From positions 1-64,000 of the forward strand of contig JARLHQ010000019.1 of the NCBI GenBank assembly GCA_031292175.1: a stretch of DNA of 64,000 nucleotides, written 5' to 3'. Within the stretch, counting starts at the first letter, position 1. Every line of letters begins with the position of its first letter. Origin of the DNA: Humidesulfovibrio sp. (GTDB taxonomy: Bacteria > Desulfobacterota > Desulfovibrionia > Desulfovibrionales > Desulfovibrionaceae). The notes beneath the pieces were generated by a model. It did not search any database, had not been told where the DNA came from, and worked only from the letters and a program-made list of their open reading frames with translations. The position numbers and the translations under genes are program-made. This document shows positions 1-7,115 of the stretch, one piece after another.

Positions 1-44
1 CCCCATGAGTCCCTCGGGGACATGCCGCCAGTGGAATTTGCCGC

Positions 45-76
45 CCGGAGGGCAGGGGGTACCCCCTGCCCTCCGG
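45..76. repeat. 32-bp perfect palindrome
   Basis: Each half is CCGGAGGGCAGGGGGT read on its own strand, centred on GGTACC, with no unpaired loop. No T-run follows on either side, so it is not a classical terminator. It lies near the left edge of an accessory region, upstream of a replication gene, so it could be a protein-binding site, an island boundary relic or a dispersed repeat. Confidence 0.85.
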
Positions 77-230
77 CTACCCCAAAACCTCCAACCCAGA
101 GTCTCTACTCATAGCTGGCCCTAAAACAGGGGACTTTACAACACTCTTCGCCGCCGCGCTGGCTTTCGCGCGGCAAAAGGGTCCCTTCGGCCTCGCTGGC
201 GTCGGCATCCATTGCTACGTCCTGGCCGCC

Positions 231-395
231 GTGCCCGTCGTTGTTGTCGAGTGGGTCGCCGCGCGCGGTGTGCGCGCTGTCGCATTTAGCTACCGTGCGG
301 ACCTGTCTGAACTCCTCGCCGAGCAACGGCGCGCGGACTTACAGGAAATGCGCGCTGCTGTCGCGAGCCATTGCGGCCGGTGGAGTCGAAGATGA
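231..395 (+). CDS. possible small upstream gene coupled to the primase gene
   Basis: This frame is open from about base 9 and ends in a TGA at 393-395, which overlaps the ATG of the next gene (ATGA), an arrangement typical of translational coupling. No convincing start is visible. The GTG at 231 is only a candidate and lacks a clear ribosome binding site; an ATG occurs at 348. The C-terminal part is charged and helical looking, with LLAEQRRADLQEMRAAV followed by a Cys and basic residues. I do not recognise a family. The stop-start overlap is the only real support. The bases before it contain the palindrome and otherwise nothing I can name. Confidence 0.25.
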   Translation: MPVVVVEWVAARGVRAVAFSYRADLSELLAEQRRADLQEMRAAVASHCGRWSRR

Positions 396-2773
396 CGGCC
401 TGTAGCCCCAGCACTGAGGGCGTTTTTGCTGCCGCTTTGCGCTTCGCAACGGAAGGAAAGCCTGTTTTCCCGTGCGACCCGGAGACTAAGCGCCCACTAA
501 CCAAAAAAGGATTCTATGACGCCAGCACCGACACCGCGCAGATTAAGAAATGGTGGACCCGCTGGCCCTCGGCCATGATCGGAATGCCGACGGGCCAGGT
601 CTCAGGGCTGTTCGCTATTGATCTTGACGGCGAGGAAGGGCTGGCGTCCTGGTCCACACTTGTGGCCGAACACGATTGGCTTGAGCCTCTGCCGGAGACG
701 GCCAGCCAGGACACGCCAAGCGGCGGGAAGCACCTCCTGTTTGAATGGCCAGGCTCTATGGTCAAAAACTCTGCCTCCAAGCTTGCACGGAATATCGATG
801 TGCGGGGAGATGGCGGGTACATCATTGTCGCGCCTTCACGGCGGGCAGACGGGCGTGAGTATCGAATGACGTGCGCCGCAAAGCCAGCACAAGCACCCCA
901 ATGGCTGTTGGCCCTGGTCTCCAAGCCCCTCGCGAAGGAAAAGAAGCCGTTGTCCATCCCGCCTGAAAAGCCAGGTGTGACGACACCATACGGCCTCGCT
1001 GCTTTGATGCAGGAGGCGGGCAAAGTCACTGTGGCCCCAGAAGGCCAGCGGAACGGGGCACTGAATGAAGCTGCATTTGCGCTTGGTCAGCTTGTCGGCG
1101 GTTCCGAAGCCGATGAAGGCACAGCCCTTGCCGCTCTGCAACGCGCTGGGAGGGCTGCTGGGCTCCCCGATGGGGAAATCGATGCCACCGTACGTTCCGG
1201 CTTTGAGGCCGGGCGCAAGGAGCCCCGGACGGCTATGGGGACTCACCCCGTGGCCGCCGGGGCATCCAAGTCAGAGGCCGGGGCAGAGGCCCCCATAAAA
1301 CCTGTAAGTTTCGATACGCTCAACGTGCCGGACGTTGACCCCGAGTTGCTGCCTCCGATCTTAGGGGAGTTCTGCGAAGCTGTTGCCGAGGGCCTGCAAG
1401 TGCCCTTTGAACTGGTGCTTATCAACGCCCTGGCTTGTGTGGCCGTGGCGGGGCAGCGCAAGTTCAAGGTGCAGGTGCGCCAAGACTACACGGAGCCAGT
1501 CAACATCTATGCGCTGGCGGCTCTGCCCCCCGGAGAACGCAAGAGCGCCACAGCGGAAGCCTGCAAGCGCCCGCTGATTGATTGGGAGACGGAAGCCCAG
1601 GAAGAAGCGCGGGAGAACATCCGCAACACCCTGAGCGAACGCAAGACGCTGGAAAAAGCCATTGAAGCCAAGCGGGCCAAGGCGGGCAACGCCAAGACGG
1701 CAGAGGACCGCCGCGCCCTTATAGATGAGATCAAGGCGCTTGAAGCGGAGTTGCCCGAAGTGCCCGCCGCGCCCCGGCTGCTGATTGATGACGTGACGCC
1801 CGAAGCAATCCCGGCGTTCATGGAACGGCAGCAAGAGCGGGCAGGCATCATAGAGGCAGAGGGCGGCCTGTTTGATATCCTGGCGGGGCGCTATTCCAAG
1901 GGCGTGCCGAACCTGGACGCTGTGCTGAAATTCTGGTCCGGGGAAGCCGTTCACGTTGACCGCCGGAGCGGGCAAAACATCGTGCTCCATGACCCGGCCT
2001 TGACCATCTGTCTTTCACCCCAGCCGGAAGTTGTGCGGGGCCTGGCGGACAAGCCCGGTTTCCGAGGCCGTGGACTCTTGGGGCGCTTCCTGTTCCTGTT
2101 GCCCCGCAGTCGCGTGGGTAGCCGGGAGGTGGAGCCCCGGCCCATTCCCCAGGCCGTGCAAGTCCGATACGCGGCCAAGGTGCGGGGGCTTCTGGCCCTG
2201 CCGTGGGCGCTGGGCACGGACGGCAAGGCCACATCCTATCATATCCTGCTTGCGCCGGATGCCTACCGCGAGTGGCTGGACTTCCACCGTGACGTTGAAG
2301 CAGAGCTGCGCCCCGGTGGAGAGCTTGAGCTGATAGCGGATTGGGGCGGCAAGTTGCACGGGGCCGCTGCCCGGCTGGCTGGGCTTCTACATCTGGTGGA
2401 GCATGAGGCACCACACCGGCACCCCATTGGCCTGGGCACCATGCAACAGGCGCTTGGGCTGGCAGCGGTCCTCACGGAACACGCCAAGGCCGCCTTTGCC
2501 CTCATGGGGGCTGACCCGGACATTGAATGCGCAAAGCATATCCTGGCCTGGATTGTGGACAGGCGCATTGACGCATTCCAGGCGCGGGAGGCCTTCCAGG
2601 CCGTCAAGGGCCGATACTCCAAGATGGAGCCTGTAAAGGCCGGACTCACCATCCTTGAAGATCGCGCCGTCATCTTCCCGGCCCAGGTGCAGACCAGGGA
2701 GCCGGGCAAAGCTGGCCGTCCAGCCTCACCTGGATACACGGTCAACCCCCTGGCCCTTGGGGGTGCCATATGA
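392..2773 (+). CDS. bifunctional primase-polymerase / DUF3987 replication protein
   Basis: This is a probable replication protein of a phage satellite, prophage or integrative element. Residues about 8-180 form an archaeo-eukaryotic Prim-Pol domain. The acidic DLD sits at residues 77-79 in the context FAIDLDGEEG, followed by SGGKH (110-114) and the DVRGDGGYIIVAPS block (136-149). From about residue 320 the protein resembles DUF3987, a helicase-like ATPase region, with a P-loop-like PPGERKS at 379-385 and a charged coiled stretch at about 400-450. The ATG at 392 is preferred over an upstream TTG because a GGTGGAG motif precedes it and it overlaps the preceding stop. It ends in an ATGA overlap with the next gene. 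Expected role: primer synthesis and unwinding for element replication. Confidence 0.85.
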   Translation: MTACSPSTEGVFAAALRFATEGKPVFPCDPETKRPLTKKGFYDASTDTAQIKKWWTRWPSAMIGMPTGQVSGLFAIDLDGEEGLASWSTLVAEHDWLEPLPETASQDTPSGGKHLLFEWPGSMVKNSASKLARNIDVRGDGGYIIVAPSRRADGREYRMTCAAKPAQAPQWLLALVSKPLAKEKKPLSIPPEKPGVTTPYGLAALMQEAGKVTVAPEGQRNGALNEAAFALGQLVGGSEADEGTALAALQRAGRAAGLPDGEIDATVRSGFEAGRKEPRTAMGTHPVAAGASKSEAGAEAPIKPVSFDTLNVPDVDPELLPPILGEFCEAVAEGLQVPFELVLINALACVAVAGQRKFKVQVRQDYTEPVNIYALAALPPGERKSATAEACKRPLIDWETEAQEEARENIRNTLSERKTLEKAIEAKRAKAGNAKTAEDRRALIDEIKALEAELPEVPAAPRLLIDDVTPEAIPAFMERQQERAGIIEAEGGLFDILAGRYSKGVPNLDAVLKFWSGEAVHVDRRSGQNIVLHDPALTICLSPQPEVVRGLADKPGFRGRGLLGRFLFLLPRSRVGSREVEPRPIPQAVQVRYAAKVRGLLALPWALGTDGKATSYHILLAPDAYREWLDFHRDVEAELRPGGELELIADWGGKLHGAAARLAGLLHLVEHEAPHRHPIGLGTMQQALGLAAVLTEHAKAAFALMGADPDIECAKHILAWIVDRRIDAFQAREAFQAVKGRYSKMEPVKAGLTILEDRAVIFPAQVQTREPGKAGRPASPGYTVNPLALGGAI

Positions 2774-3030
2774 GCCCGGCCGCCAAGTGGAAGAACAGGG
2801 CCAGCAAGGACACATGCGGGGGTGAAGTTGTAAGCTCAATATTCTCAATATCCTCAAAATACCCCCTCAAGCCCAATTCTGAGGATTGTGGGAATATTGA
2901 GCATAAGATTCCAACCCCAGGATTGGGCACAGCCGGGGCGGAGTTCGCGAACTATCACTTTCTCCGGCACTACTTGCGGAAAGCGTCCGCAGATATGAAA
3001 GCATTATCAAAACGCATGGCGTTGAAATGA
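2770..3030 (+). CDS. small hypothetical element protein
   Basis: This 86-residue protein starts in an ATGA overlap with the stop of the primase gene, so it is probably translationally coupled. I recognise no family. The N-terminus is basic (AAKWKNRASK), and the middle (SSIFSISSKYP and GNIEHK) is encoded by AT-rich DNA carrying an imperfect inverted repeat. The C-terminal half is a likely helix, NYHFLRHYLRKASADMKALS. Small proteins in this position are common after DUF3987-type genes in prophage-like elements. Its function is unknown, and the DNA inside it may matter as much as the protein. Confidence 0.55.
   Translation: MSPAAKWKNRASKDTCGGEVVSSIFSISSKYPLKPNSEDCGNIEHKIPTPGLGTAGAEFANYHFLRHYLRKASADMKALSKRMALK
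2835..2901. repeat. imperfect inverted repeat inside AT-rich DNA
   Basis: Two 21-base arms, 2835-2855 and 2881-2901, are inverted copies matching at the outer ten bases (CTCAATATTC / GAATATTGAG) and the inner five (TCCTC / GAGGA), with a 25-base spacer. The position just downstream of a primase gene makes a replication-origin or regulator site possible, but this is inference. Confidence 0.5.
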
Positions 3031-3045
3031 AGAGGAGTTCAACCA

Positions 3046-3501
3046 ATGGCTGAAAATGCAGCGACAAAACAACGCGGGAGGCCTTTCCCCAAGGGCGTAT
3101 CAGGCAACCCGGCAGGGAAGCCCGTAGGAACGCGCCATAAGGCCACACGCGCCGCCCTGGCGCTTCTGGAAGGTGAAGGCGAGGCGTTGACCCGTAAAGC
3201 CGTTGAAATGGCGCTGGCTGGCGACACTACGGCTTTGCGCCTGTGCTTAGAGCGTATAGCCCCTCCGGCTAAGGACAGGGCGCTTGACCCTAAGGCCGTG
3301 GAACTGCCAGACTTGTTGCCGGAAAACCTGGCAGCGGCAAGCGCCGCCGTACTGCGGGCTGTAGTGGCGGGGAAGCTCACCCCCCTGGAGGGGGCGTCAC
3401 TGGCTGGGCTTATCGAAGGGCACCGGAAAACAACCGAGCTTGTGGACTTGGAAAACCGCCTGGCTGCTGTGGAAGCGGCACAACAGGAGAAACACAAATG
3501 A
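3046..3501 (+). CDS. DUF5681 domain protein
   Basis: This 151-residue protein has the N-terminal signature of the DUF5681 family: GRPFPKGVSGNPAGKPVGT at about residues 8-26, followed by ALTRKAVEMALAGDTTALRLC and LERIAPPAKDR. The family is common in prophages and integrative elements and is often found near small-terminase-like genes. Its exact function is not established. The C-terminal third (ENRLAAVEAAQQEK) is a predicted coiled coil. A GAGGAG motif lies just upstream of the ATG. Its TGA overlaps the ATG of the following microgene, so it belongs to one translational unit with the genes that follow. Confidence 0.75.
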   Translation: MAENAATKQRGRPFPKGVSGNPAGKPVGTRHKATRAALALLEGEGEALTRKAVEMALAGDTTALRLCLERIAPPAKDRALDPKAVELPDLLPENLAAASAAVLRAVVAGKLTPLEGASLAGLIEGHRKTTELVDLENRLAAVEAAQQEKHK

Positions 3502-3622
3502 AAACGGCGTTAAAACGTATCATGCGCACGGAGGGCCAGATGGAGGATGATAGAGTGCTCACGGCGATCTGGAGCAACGACTGGCCGCGCTTGAGGCCAA
3601 GATGAAGGAGGGCGCAAAATGA
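3498..3622 (+). pseudogene. frameshifted microgene between two ATGA junctions
   Basis: The ATG at 3498 overlaps the stop of the DUF5681 gene, and a TGA at 3620-3622 overlaps the ATG of the next gene at 3619. Both ends therefore look like translational couplings, but they lie in different frames. The 125-base interval is not a multiple of three. The first frame reads MKTALKRIMRTEGQMEDD and stops at 3603-3605. The other frame gives a plausible coiled-coil end, DLEQRLAALEAKMKEGAK, and is closed upstream by TGA TAG. The simplest reading is a single indel near 3548-3560 in a roughly 41-codon gene. A programmed frameshift or sequencing error cannot be excluded. Confidence 0.55.
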
Positions 3623-3888
3623 GCTTCAAGAGCCGACTTGCCCGGCTAGAGGTGCAAAACCCCGAGCCGGAGATTGACTACGCCGAAACCGAGCGCCTAC
3701 AGCGCGCCTATGCCCGCGTGGGCATGGCGCCGTTTGAAGGCTTCGTGTACACAGGGCCTTGGTGCGATCCAGCAAAGTTGCTGCGGGACGCAGAGATCAG
3801 GGCGGCACAGGCCGAGCAGGAGCAAGAAGCCGAGGACCAGCAGAGCCGCATTATTATCTGCGGTCCACAGGGCTGCGTGGAGGGCTAA
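3619..3888 (+). CDS. hypothetical element protein
   Basis: This 89-residue acidic protein is the last gene of the left replication module, with an ATG overlapping the stop frame of the preceding microgene. The start MSFKSRLARLE resembles short helical leaders seen in prophage accessory proteins. Residues about 20-50 carry ETERLQRAYARVGM and FEGFVYTGPW. Residues 57-75 are a charged helix (AEIRAAQAEQEQEAEDQQ), and the C-terminus contains two cysteines (IIICGPQGCVEG). I do not recognise a family. It converges on the caspase gene, with only three bases between the two stops. Confidence 0.5.
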   Translation: MSFKSRLARLEVQNPEPEIDYAETERLQRAYARVGMAPFEGFVYTGPWCDPAKLLRDAEIRAAQAEQEQEAEDQQSRIIICGPQGCVEG

Positions 3889-3891
3889 GGC

Positions 3892-5454
3892 CTACTTCTT
3901 TGACGCAACCCGCTTGGCCGTGCCCCTGCCTACGCTGCTATCGTCTGCGTTAGCTGATTCGGCAGCCTTGCCTTCTTCTGGTTTCTTAGGCCGCCAGTTG
4001 GCGGCAAGCCGTTGCGCTTCGGCAAGCTGGGCGGGCTTCATTTCAGATGCTGCGAGGTCTCGCCCCTTTGCAGCATTAGCATTCCCCTGTGCGGCTGCCA
4101 GGGAAAACCACATGTACGCTAAAACATTATTCTTTTGTATACCTTGCCCTACAGCATACATAACAGCAAGATTTCCCTGAGCCTTGTCATACCCCTGTTT
4201 AGCAGCCTTGCTGTACCACTTAAGTGCCTCAGAGTAGTTCTGTGGCACGCCCTGTCCTTTGTGGTACATAACACCAAGATCAAATTGCGCTTCAGCATTC
4301 TCTTGCTCTGAAGCTTTTCGGTACCACTTCACAGCCTCACGAAAGTCCTGCCTAATCCCCTGGCTCTGGCTGTACATGTTGCCAAGTCTCAACTGCGCCC
4401 TGGCATGACCTTGCTCCGCTGCCTTCAGATACAATCTCTCTGCCTCAGGATAGTTGCCCTTGTAGAACTTCAGCAAACCATCATCAAACCACTTTTCAGA
4501 CTCGGTCTGCGGTTGGAGTTCAGTGTTCGTGGTTTGATCTGCCAGTGAAGGGACTGGGGTAAGCTGGACCGTAACTGATGACGAGGCCATTTGTGGCCGG
4601 GGTGCAACATCAGGAAGCGTGTCACCGTAGCCCGCAAGCAAACCATCAGGTAATGGAGGCGCTATCGGATGTGCCGTTGGGCTGGCCTGCACCAACTGCC
4701 CCTGTGGCAGCGTGAAGTAGAAATCACCGATGAGGCTGGAGGATTCCCAGGGCACCTGTTTGTCCTTGGTGGCGCGCACAACGTCTGCGCGAACACGCTT
4801 GAGGACTTCCTCAACCTTCAGGCCAGGGTCGCGCATGTGCCGGAGCAGAAAGCCAGTGTACACGCCATTGCGGCCAGAACTGCCGCTGTCCGCTGCTACG
4901 CGGCCCGGAGCTGTTGCATAGGCGATGAGGGAGCCCCTGGGGGCGTCCATGCGCGCCAGCCCCTGCTCGACGGTGCGGAAGTTCCTAGCAAAAGGATTGG
5001 TGCGGCAGGCGTCCAGAATGACGATATTTAGATCGTTGCCTGCGTCTTCCATCCGCGCCAGGGCCATCCCGGCGTTCAAGGCCCCGAACTTCACGTCGGC
5101 TTCAGCTTCGACCTTGGTGTCCACAGGGATGAGGTAGTTCTCCCCGGCCATCTGCACACCGTGTCCGGCGTAGTAGAAGAGGCCGAGCCCGCCTTGCTTG
5201 AGCTTCACGCCGAAAGTCCGCACGGCCTCTTCCATGTCCTTGAGACTCGCGTTGAGCTTCAGAGTCACATCAAAGCCCATCTCACTGAGCGCAGCAGCCA
5301 TGTCCTGGGCGTCGTTGGTGGGATTCTTGAGCGAGGCGGTCTTGTACGCGCCGTTGCCGATGACAAGGGCCGTGCGGCGTTCGGCTTGGGCTGGGGAGGC
5401 CAGGCCAAGACCAAGGAAAGTCAGTACAACAACGAGGGGGATGGTGCGGCGCAT
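3892..5454 (-). CDS. exported caspase-like peptidase with SEL1 repeats
   Basis: This is a secreted cysteine peptidase of the caspase (C14) superfamily. Residues 1-24 are a signal peptide (MRRTIPLVVVLTFLGLGLAS, cleavage after AQA). Residues about 25-260 form the caspase p20-like domain. The catalytic His is H98 in YYAGHGVQ and the catalytic Cys is C150 in VILDACRTNPF, so the dyad is intact. From about residue 345, SEL1-type repeats follow (AERLYLKAAEQGHARAQLRLG and related units), ending in a basic tail. The start was chosen for the signal peptide; a longer frame runs 35 codons upstream. It lies 19 bases downstream of a lipoprotein gene on the same strand. Periplasmic location is inferred. The substrate is unknown. 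Confidence 0.85.
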   Translation of the reverse strand: MRRTIPLVVVLTFLGLGLASPAQAERRTALVIGNGAYKTASLKNPTNDAQDMAAALSEMGFDVTLKLNASLKDMEEAVRTFGVKLKQGGLGLFYYAGHGVQMAGENYLIPVDTKVEAEADVKFGALNAGMALARMEDAGNDLNIVILDACRTNPFARNFRTVEQGLARMDAPRGSLIAYATAPGRVAADSGSSGRNGVYTGFLLRHMRDPGLKVEEVLKRVRADVVRATKDKQVPWESSSLIGDFYFTLPQGQLVQASPTAHPIAPPLPDGLLAGYGDTLPDVAPRPQMASSSVTVQLTPVPSLADQTTNTELQPQTESEKWFDDGLLKFYKGNYPEAERLYLKAAEQGHARAQLRLGNMYSQSQGIRQDFREAVKWYRKASEQENAEAQFDLGVMYHKGQGVPQNYSEALKWYSKAAKQGYDKAQGNLAVMYAVGQGIQKNNVLAYMWFSLAAAQGNANAAKGRDLAASEMKPAQLAEAQRLAANWRPKKPEEGKAAESANADDSSVGRGTAKRVASKK

Positions 5455-5473
5455 GATGAGGGGGCTTGAGGCC

Positions 5474-5890
5474 CTATTGGGTAAGCTCAGGTGGTGCCAT
5501 AGCCTGCTGGCTCGCTTGCACATTCTGACGAGGCACACTGATCGGACTGATAGAGGCAACTCCAGCGCCGCAGTTCTTTGTGACGCGAAGATCTCCCAGC
5601 TTGTCTAGGCGCGCTGTCGCGCTATCCAACGCTGCGCTTCTCTCCAAAGCATTCCCGATTCCAAAGTCACCGAGAATTGCCAGCACATCCCTTCCGCTGA
5701 ATGAGCTTTCTTTGTTGACCGTTGAAATAAAGCCATTGGTCTTGGCTATCTCAATGTCGATTTCGCGGCACGTCAGGGACTCTTTTTCGAAAGAAGTAAC
5801 TTCTCCTTGGCGTCCATAGGTTTTTGTAGAGCAACCCTGGATAGCCACAAAAATGAAGAGAGAAACAATCAGAAGAACCGAACGCGACAT
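5474..5890 (-). CDS. putative lipoprotein, partner of the caspase gene
   Basis: This 138-residue protein has a lipoprotein signal: a hydrophobic stretch SVLLIVSLFIFVAIQGC with lipobox Cys at residue 20. The mature part contains two further cysteines (LTCREID and TKNCGAG) and a helical region, but no family I recognise. The start ATG at 5890 is supported by a GAGGTG ribosome binding site; the frame extends further upstream without one. It is the first gene of a two-gene minus-strand unit with the caspase-SEL1 gene. Both products are predicted to leave the cytoplasm, so a joint periplasmic role is plausible but unproven. Confidence 0.65.
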   Translation of the reverse strand: MSRSVLLIVSLFIFVAIQGCSTKTYGRQGEVTSFEKESLTCREIDIEIAKTNGFISTVNKESSFSGRDVLAILGDFGIGNALERSAALDSATARLDKLGDLRVTKNCGAGVASISPISVPRQNVQASQQAMAPPELTQ

Positions 5891-6076
5891 AGAGCACCTC
5901 CTCACTTCCTCGTCATGCCTGACCAAACCCATGCCACATACCCGCCAATTTCCGCCCACGCTCGCTCCCTTGATCTTGCCCGACCTGTACATGACATGGG
6001 GGAGAATGGGAAGCATGGACCGCCAAAGGGTGAAACGAGTCTTCTCTTTTGCCTCCGCCAAGGGTAGTGGCTTCCC

Positions 6077-6295
6077 ATGCCGTCACAAATTGACATAAAG
6101 CGCCGCACTCGCCAGGGCCGTCGTATGTGCAGCCTGTGGGCATATGAGGACATTCATGCTACCCCTCGCGCAGTAGGCAAAGCTGGGCGTACCCGTGTTC
6201 CTTGTTCATGTTGGATGTGTGGCAACTTGAGGCGTACCCAAAAGGGAGCAAAGCGACTGACTTTGCAAGAACGCCGGGCGGGCTTACCTGATTGA
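6077..6295 (+). CDS. small CSCxMCGN-motif protein, copy 1
   Basis: This 72-residue basic protein is closely related to the protein encoded at 6644-6862. Shared blocks are KRRxxxGRRMCxLW, PCSCWMCGNLRR (here at about residues 42-53) and the C-terminal LTLQERRAGLPD. With the earlier Cys in RRMC, the CSCWMC cluster could bind a metal such as zinc. The CSCxMCGNxRR motif occurs, as far as I recall, in a widespread family of small uncharacterised bacterial proteins. No function is known to me. The upstream strand-divergent interval to 5890 should hold its promoter. No terminator follows this copy. Confidence 0.65.
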   Translation: MPSQIDIKRRTRQGRRMCSLWAYEDIHATPRAVGKAGRTRVPCSCWMCGNLRRTQKGAKRLTLQERRAGLPD

Positions 6296-6643
6296 GCAGG
6301 CAGCAAGAAAGTGGGGCAGCCTCATGATAGTTGGTATCACTTTGGGTATCACGGCAAAATTAGCACAGACATAAATAATATAATTACGGGCCATTGCGTA
6401 TGCAGTTCGACCGACTCCCCAGCCAAAGATCGATTCCATGCCACCCCAATTATTCAAATACATATGCAATCACAGCCAGTTACACCACTAGCGACGTCCA
6501 AGGATGCCCCCTTTGCCGTCGCGGAGTGATCTCCCGGCTCCCCCGCACGGGTCGTCCCCGCCCTTGGTTGGGCTATACGCTTCGCCATGCTGTTGCAAAC
6601 GTCAGGCGTGACAAGGCACAGCTTCTTGATTAAATATCCCCGC
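6296..6643. other. gene-free interval between the two small paralogs
   Basis: I see no convincing gene in these 348 bases. The first part is AT-rich, with a short direct repeat of GGTATCAC at 6333-6340 and 6345-6352. The sequence just after the first copy is weakly similar to that after the second copy (CAGCAAGA), consistent with a segmental duplication. The second half is GC-rich and would contain the promoter for the second copy. Confidence 0.4.
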
Positions 6644-6862
6644 ATGATTTCCCGTGAATCCGTCGAAAAGCGCAGGCGCAAGGGCCGCCGCATGTGCAAG
6701 CTGTGGCAATACCCCGAAGAGTATTTCACGCCTCGCAACATCGGCAGGGCCGGACGCACGCCCGTTCTCTGTTCGTGCCTCATGTGCGGCAACTTGAGGC
6801 GCACCCAAAAAGGTAAAGAGCGCCTGACCATGCAAGAACGGCGGGCTGGTTTGCCGGATTAG
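6644..6862 (+). CDS. small CSCxMCGN-motif protein, copy 2
   Basis: This 72-residue basic protein begins MISRESVEKRRRKGRRMCKL. It carries the cluster PVLCSCLMCGNLRRTQKGKE at about residues 39-58 and ends LTMQERRAGLPD. It aligns along its whole length with the copy at 6077-6295, with only conservative changes, so the pair is a tandem duplication. The ATG at 6644 was chosen to match the length of copy 1; a longer frame starts at 6587. Four cysteines (RRMC, CSC, MC) could form a metal site. A clear Rho-independent terminator follows, so this copy looks like a complete transcription unit. Confidence 0.65.
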   Translation: MISRESVEKRRRKGRRMCKLWQYPEEYFTPRNIGRAGRTPVLCSCLMCGNLRRTQKGKERLTMQERRAGLPD

Positions 6863-6888
6863 AAAGGCGAAGAACAGCAAGATTTTTC

Positions 6889-6922
6889 AGGCCGGGGCAT
6901 TGTCACCCGGCCTCATTTTTTT
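6889..6922 (+). terminator. Rho-independent terminator
   Basis: The stem AGGCCGGG / CCCGGCCT (6889-6896 with 6906-6913) encloses a nine-base loop and is followed by CATTTTTTT. It sits 27 bases after the second small cysteine-motif gene. Confidence 0.85.
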
Positions 6923-7060
6923 GATAATTAGCTAATTTTACATACTTTATTAATAATAAAACCAATTTTTGGAATTAACCCCATGTAGTCAAAAGTCAAG
7001 AGAAATGTGGAGTCCAATGACGTGTAATACCGTACATAATGGCAATAAGTTTCACCCCTA
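6923..7060. promoter_or_regulatory. AT-rich upstream region of the restriction-modification gene
   Basis: This stretch is strikingly AT-rich for the window (for example TTTATTAATAATAAAACC), which suits a promoter or a foreign junction. I could not assign a clear -35/-10 pair. Confidence 0.35.
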
Positions 7061-7115
7061 GCCAGGCAACGCGGCTTTCTGTACAGTCCCGTCAACTACG
7101 GGAGTTGCCGCCGCC

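Noticed and set aside
618-869. Extra open frame inside the primase gene
   Set aside because: It overlaps the well-supported primase-polymerase frame and shows no motif.
6500-6600. tRNA-like sequence near GGTTGGGCTATACGCTTCGCC
   Set aside because: No cloverleaf or acceptor pairing could be built.
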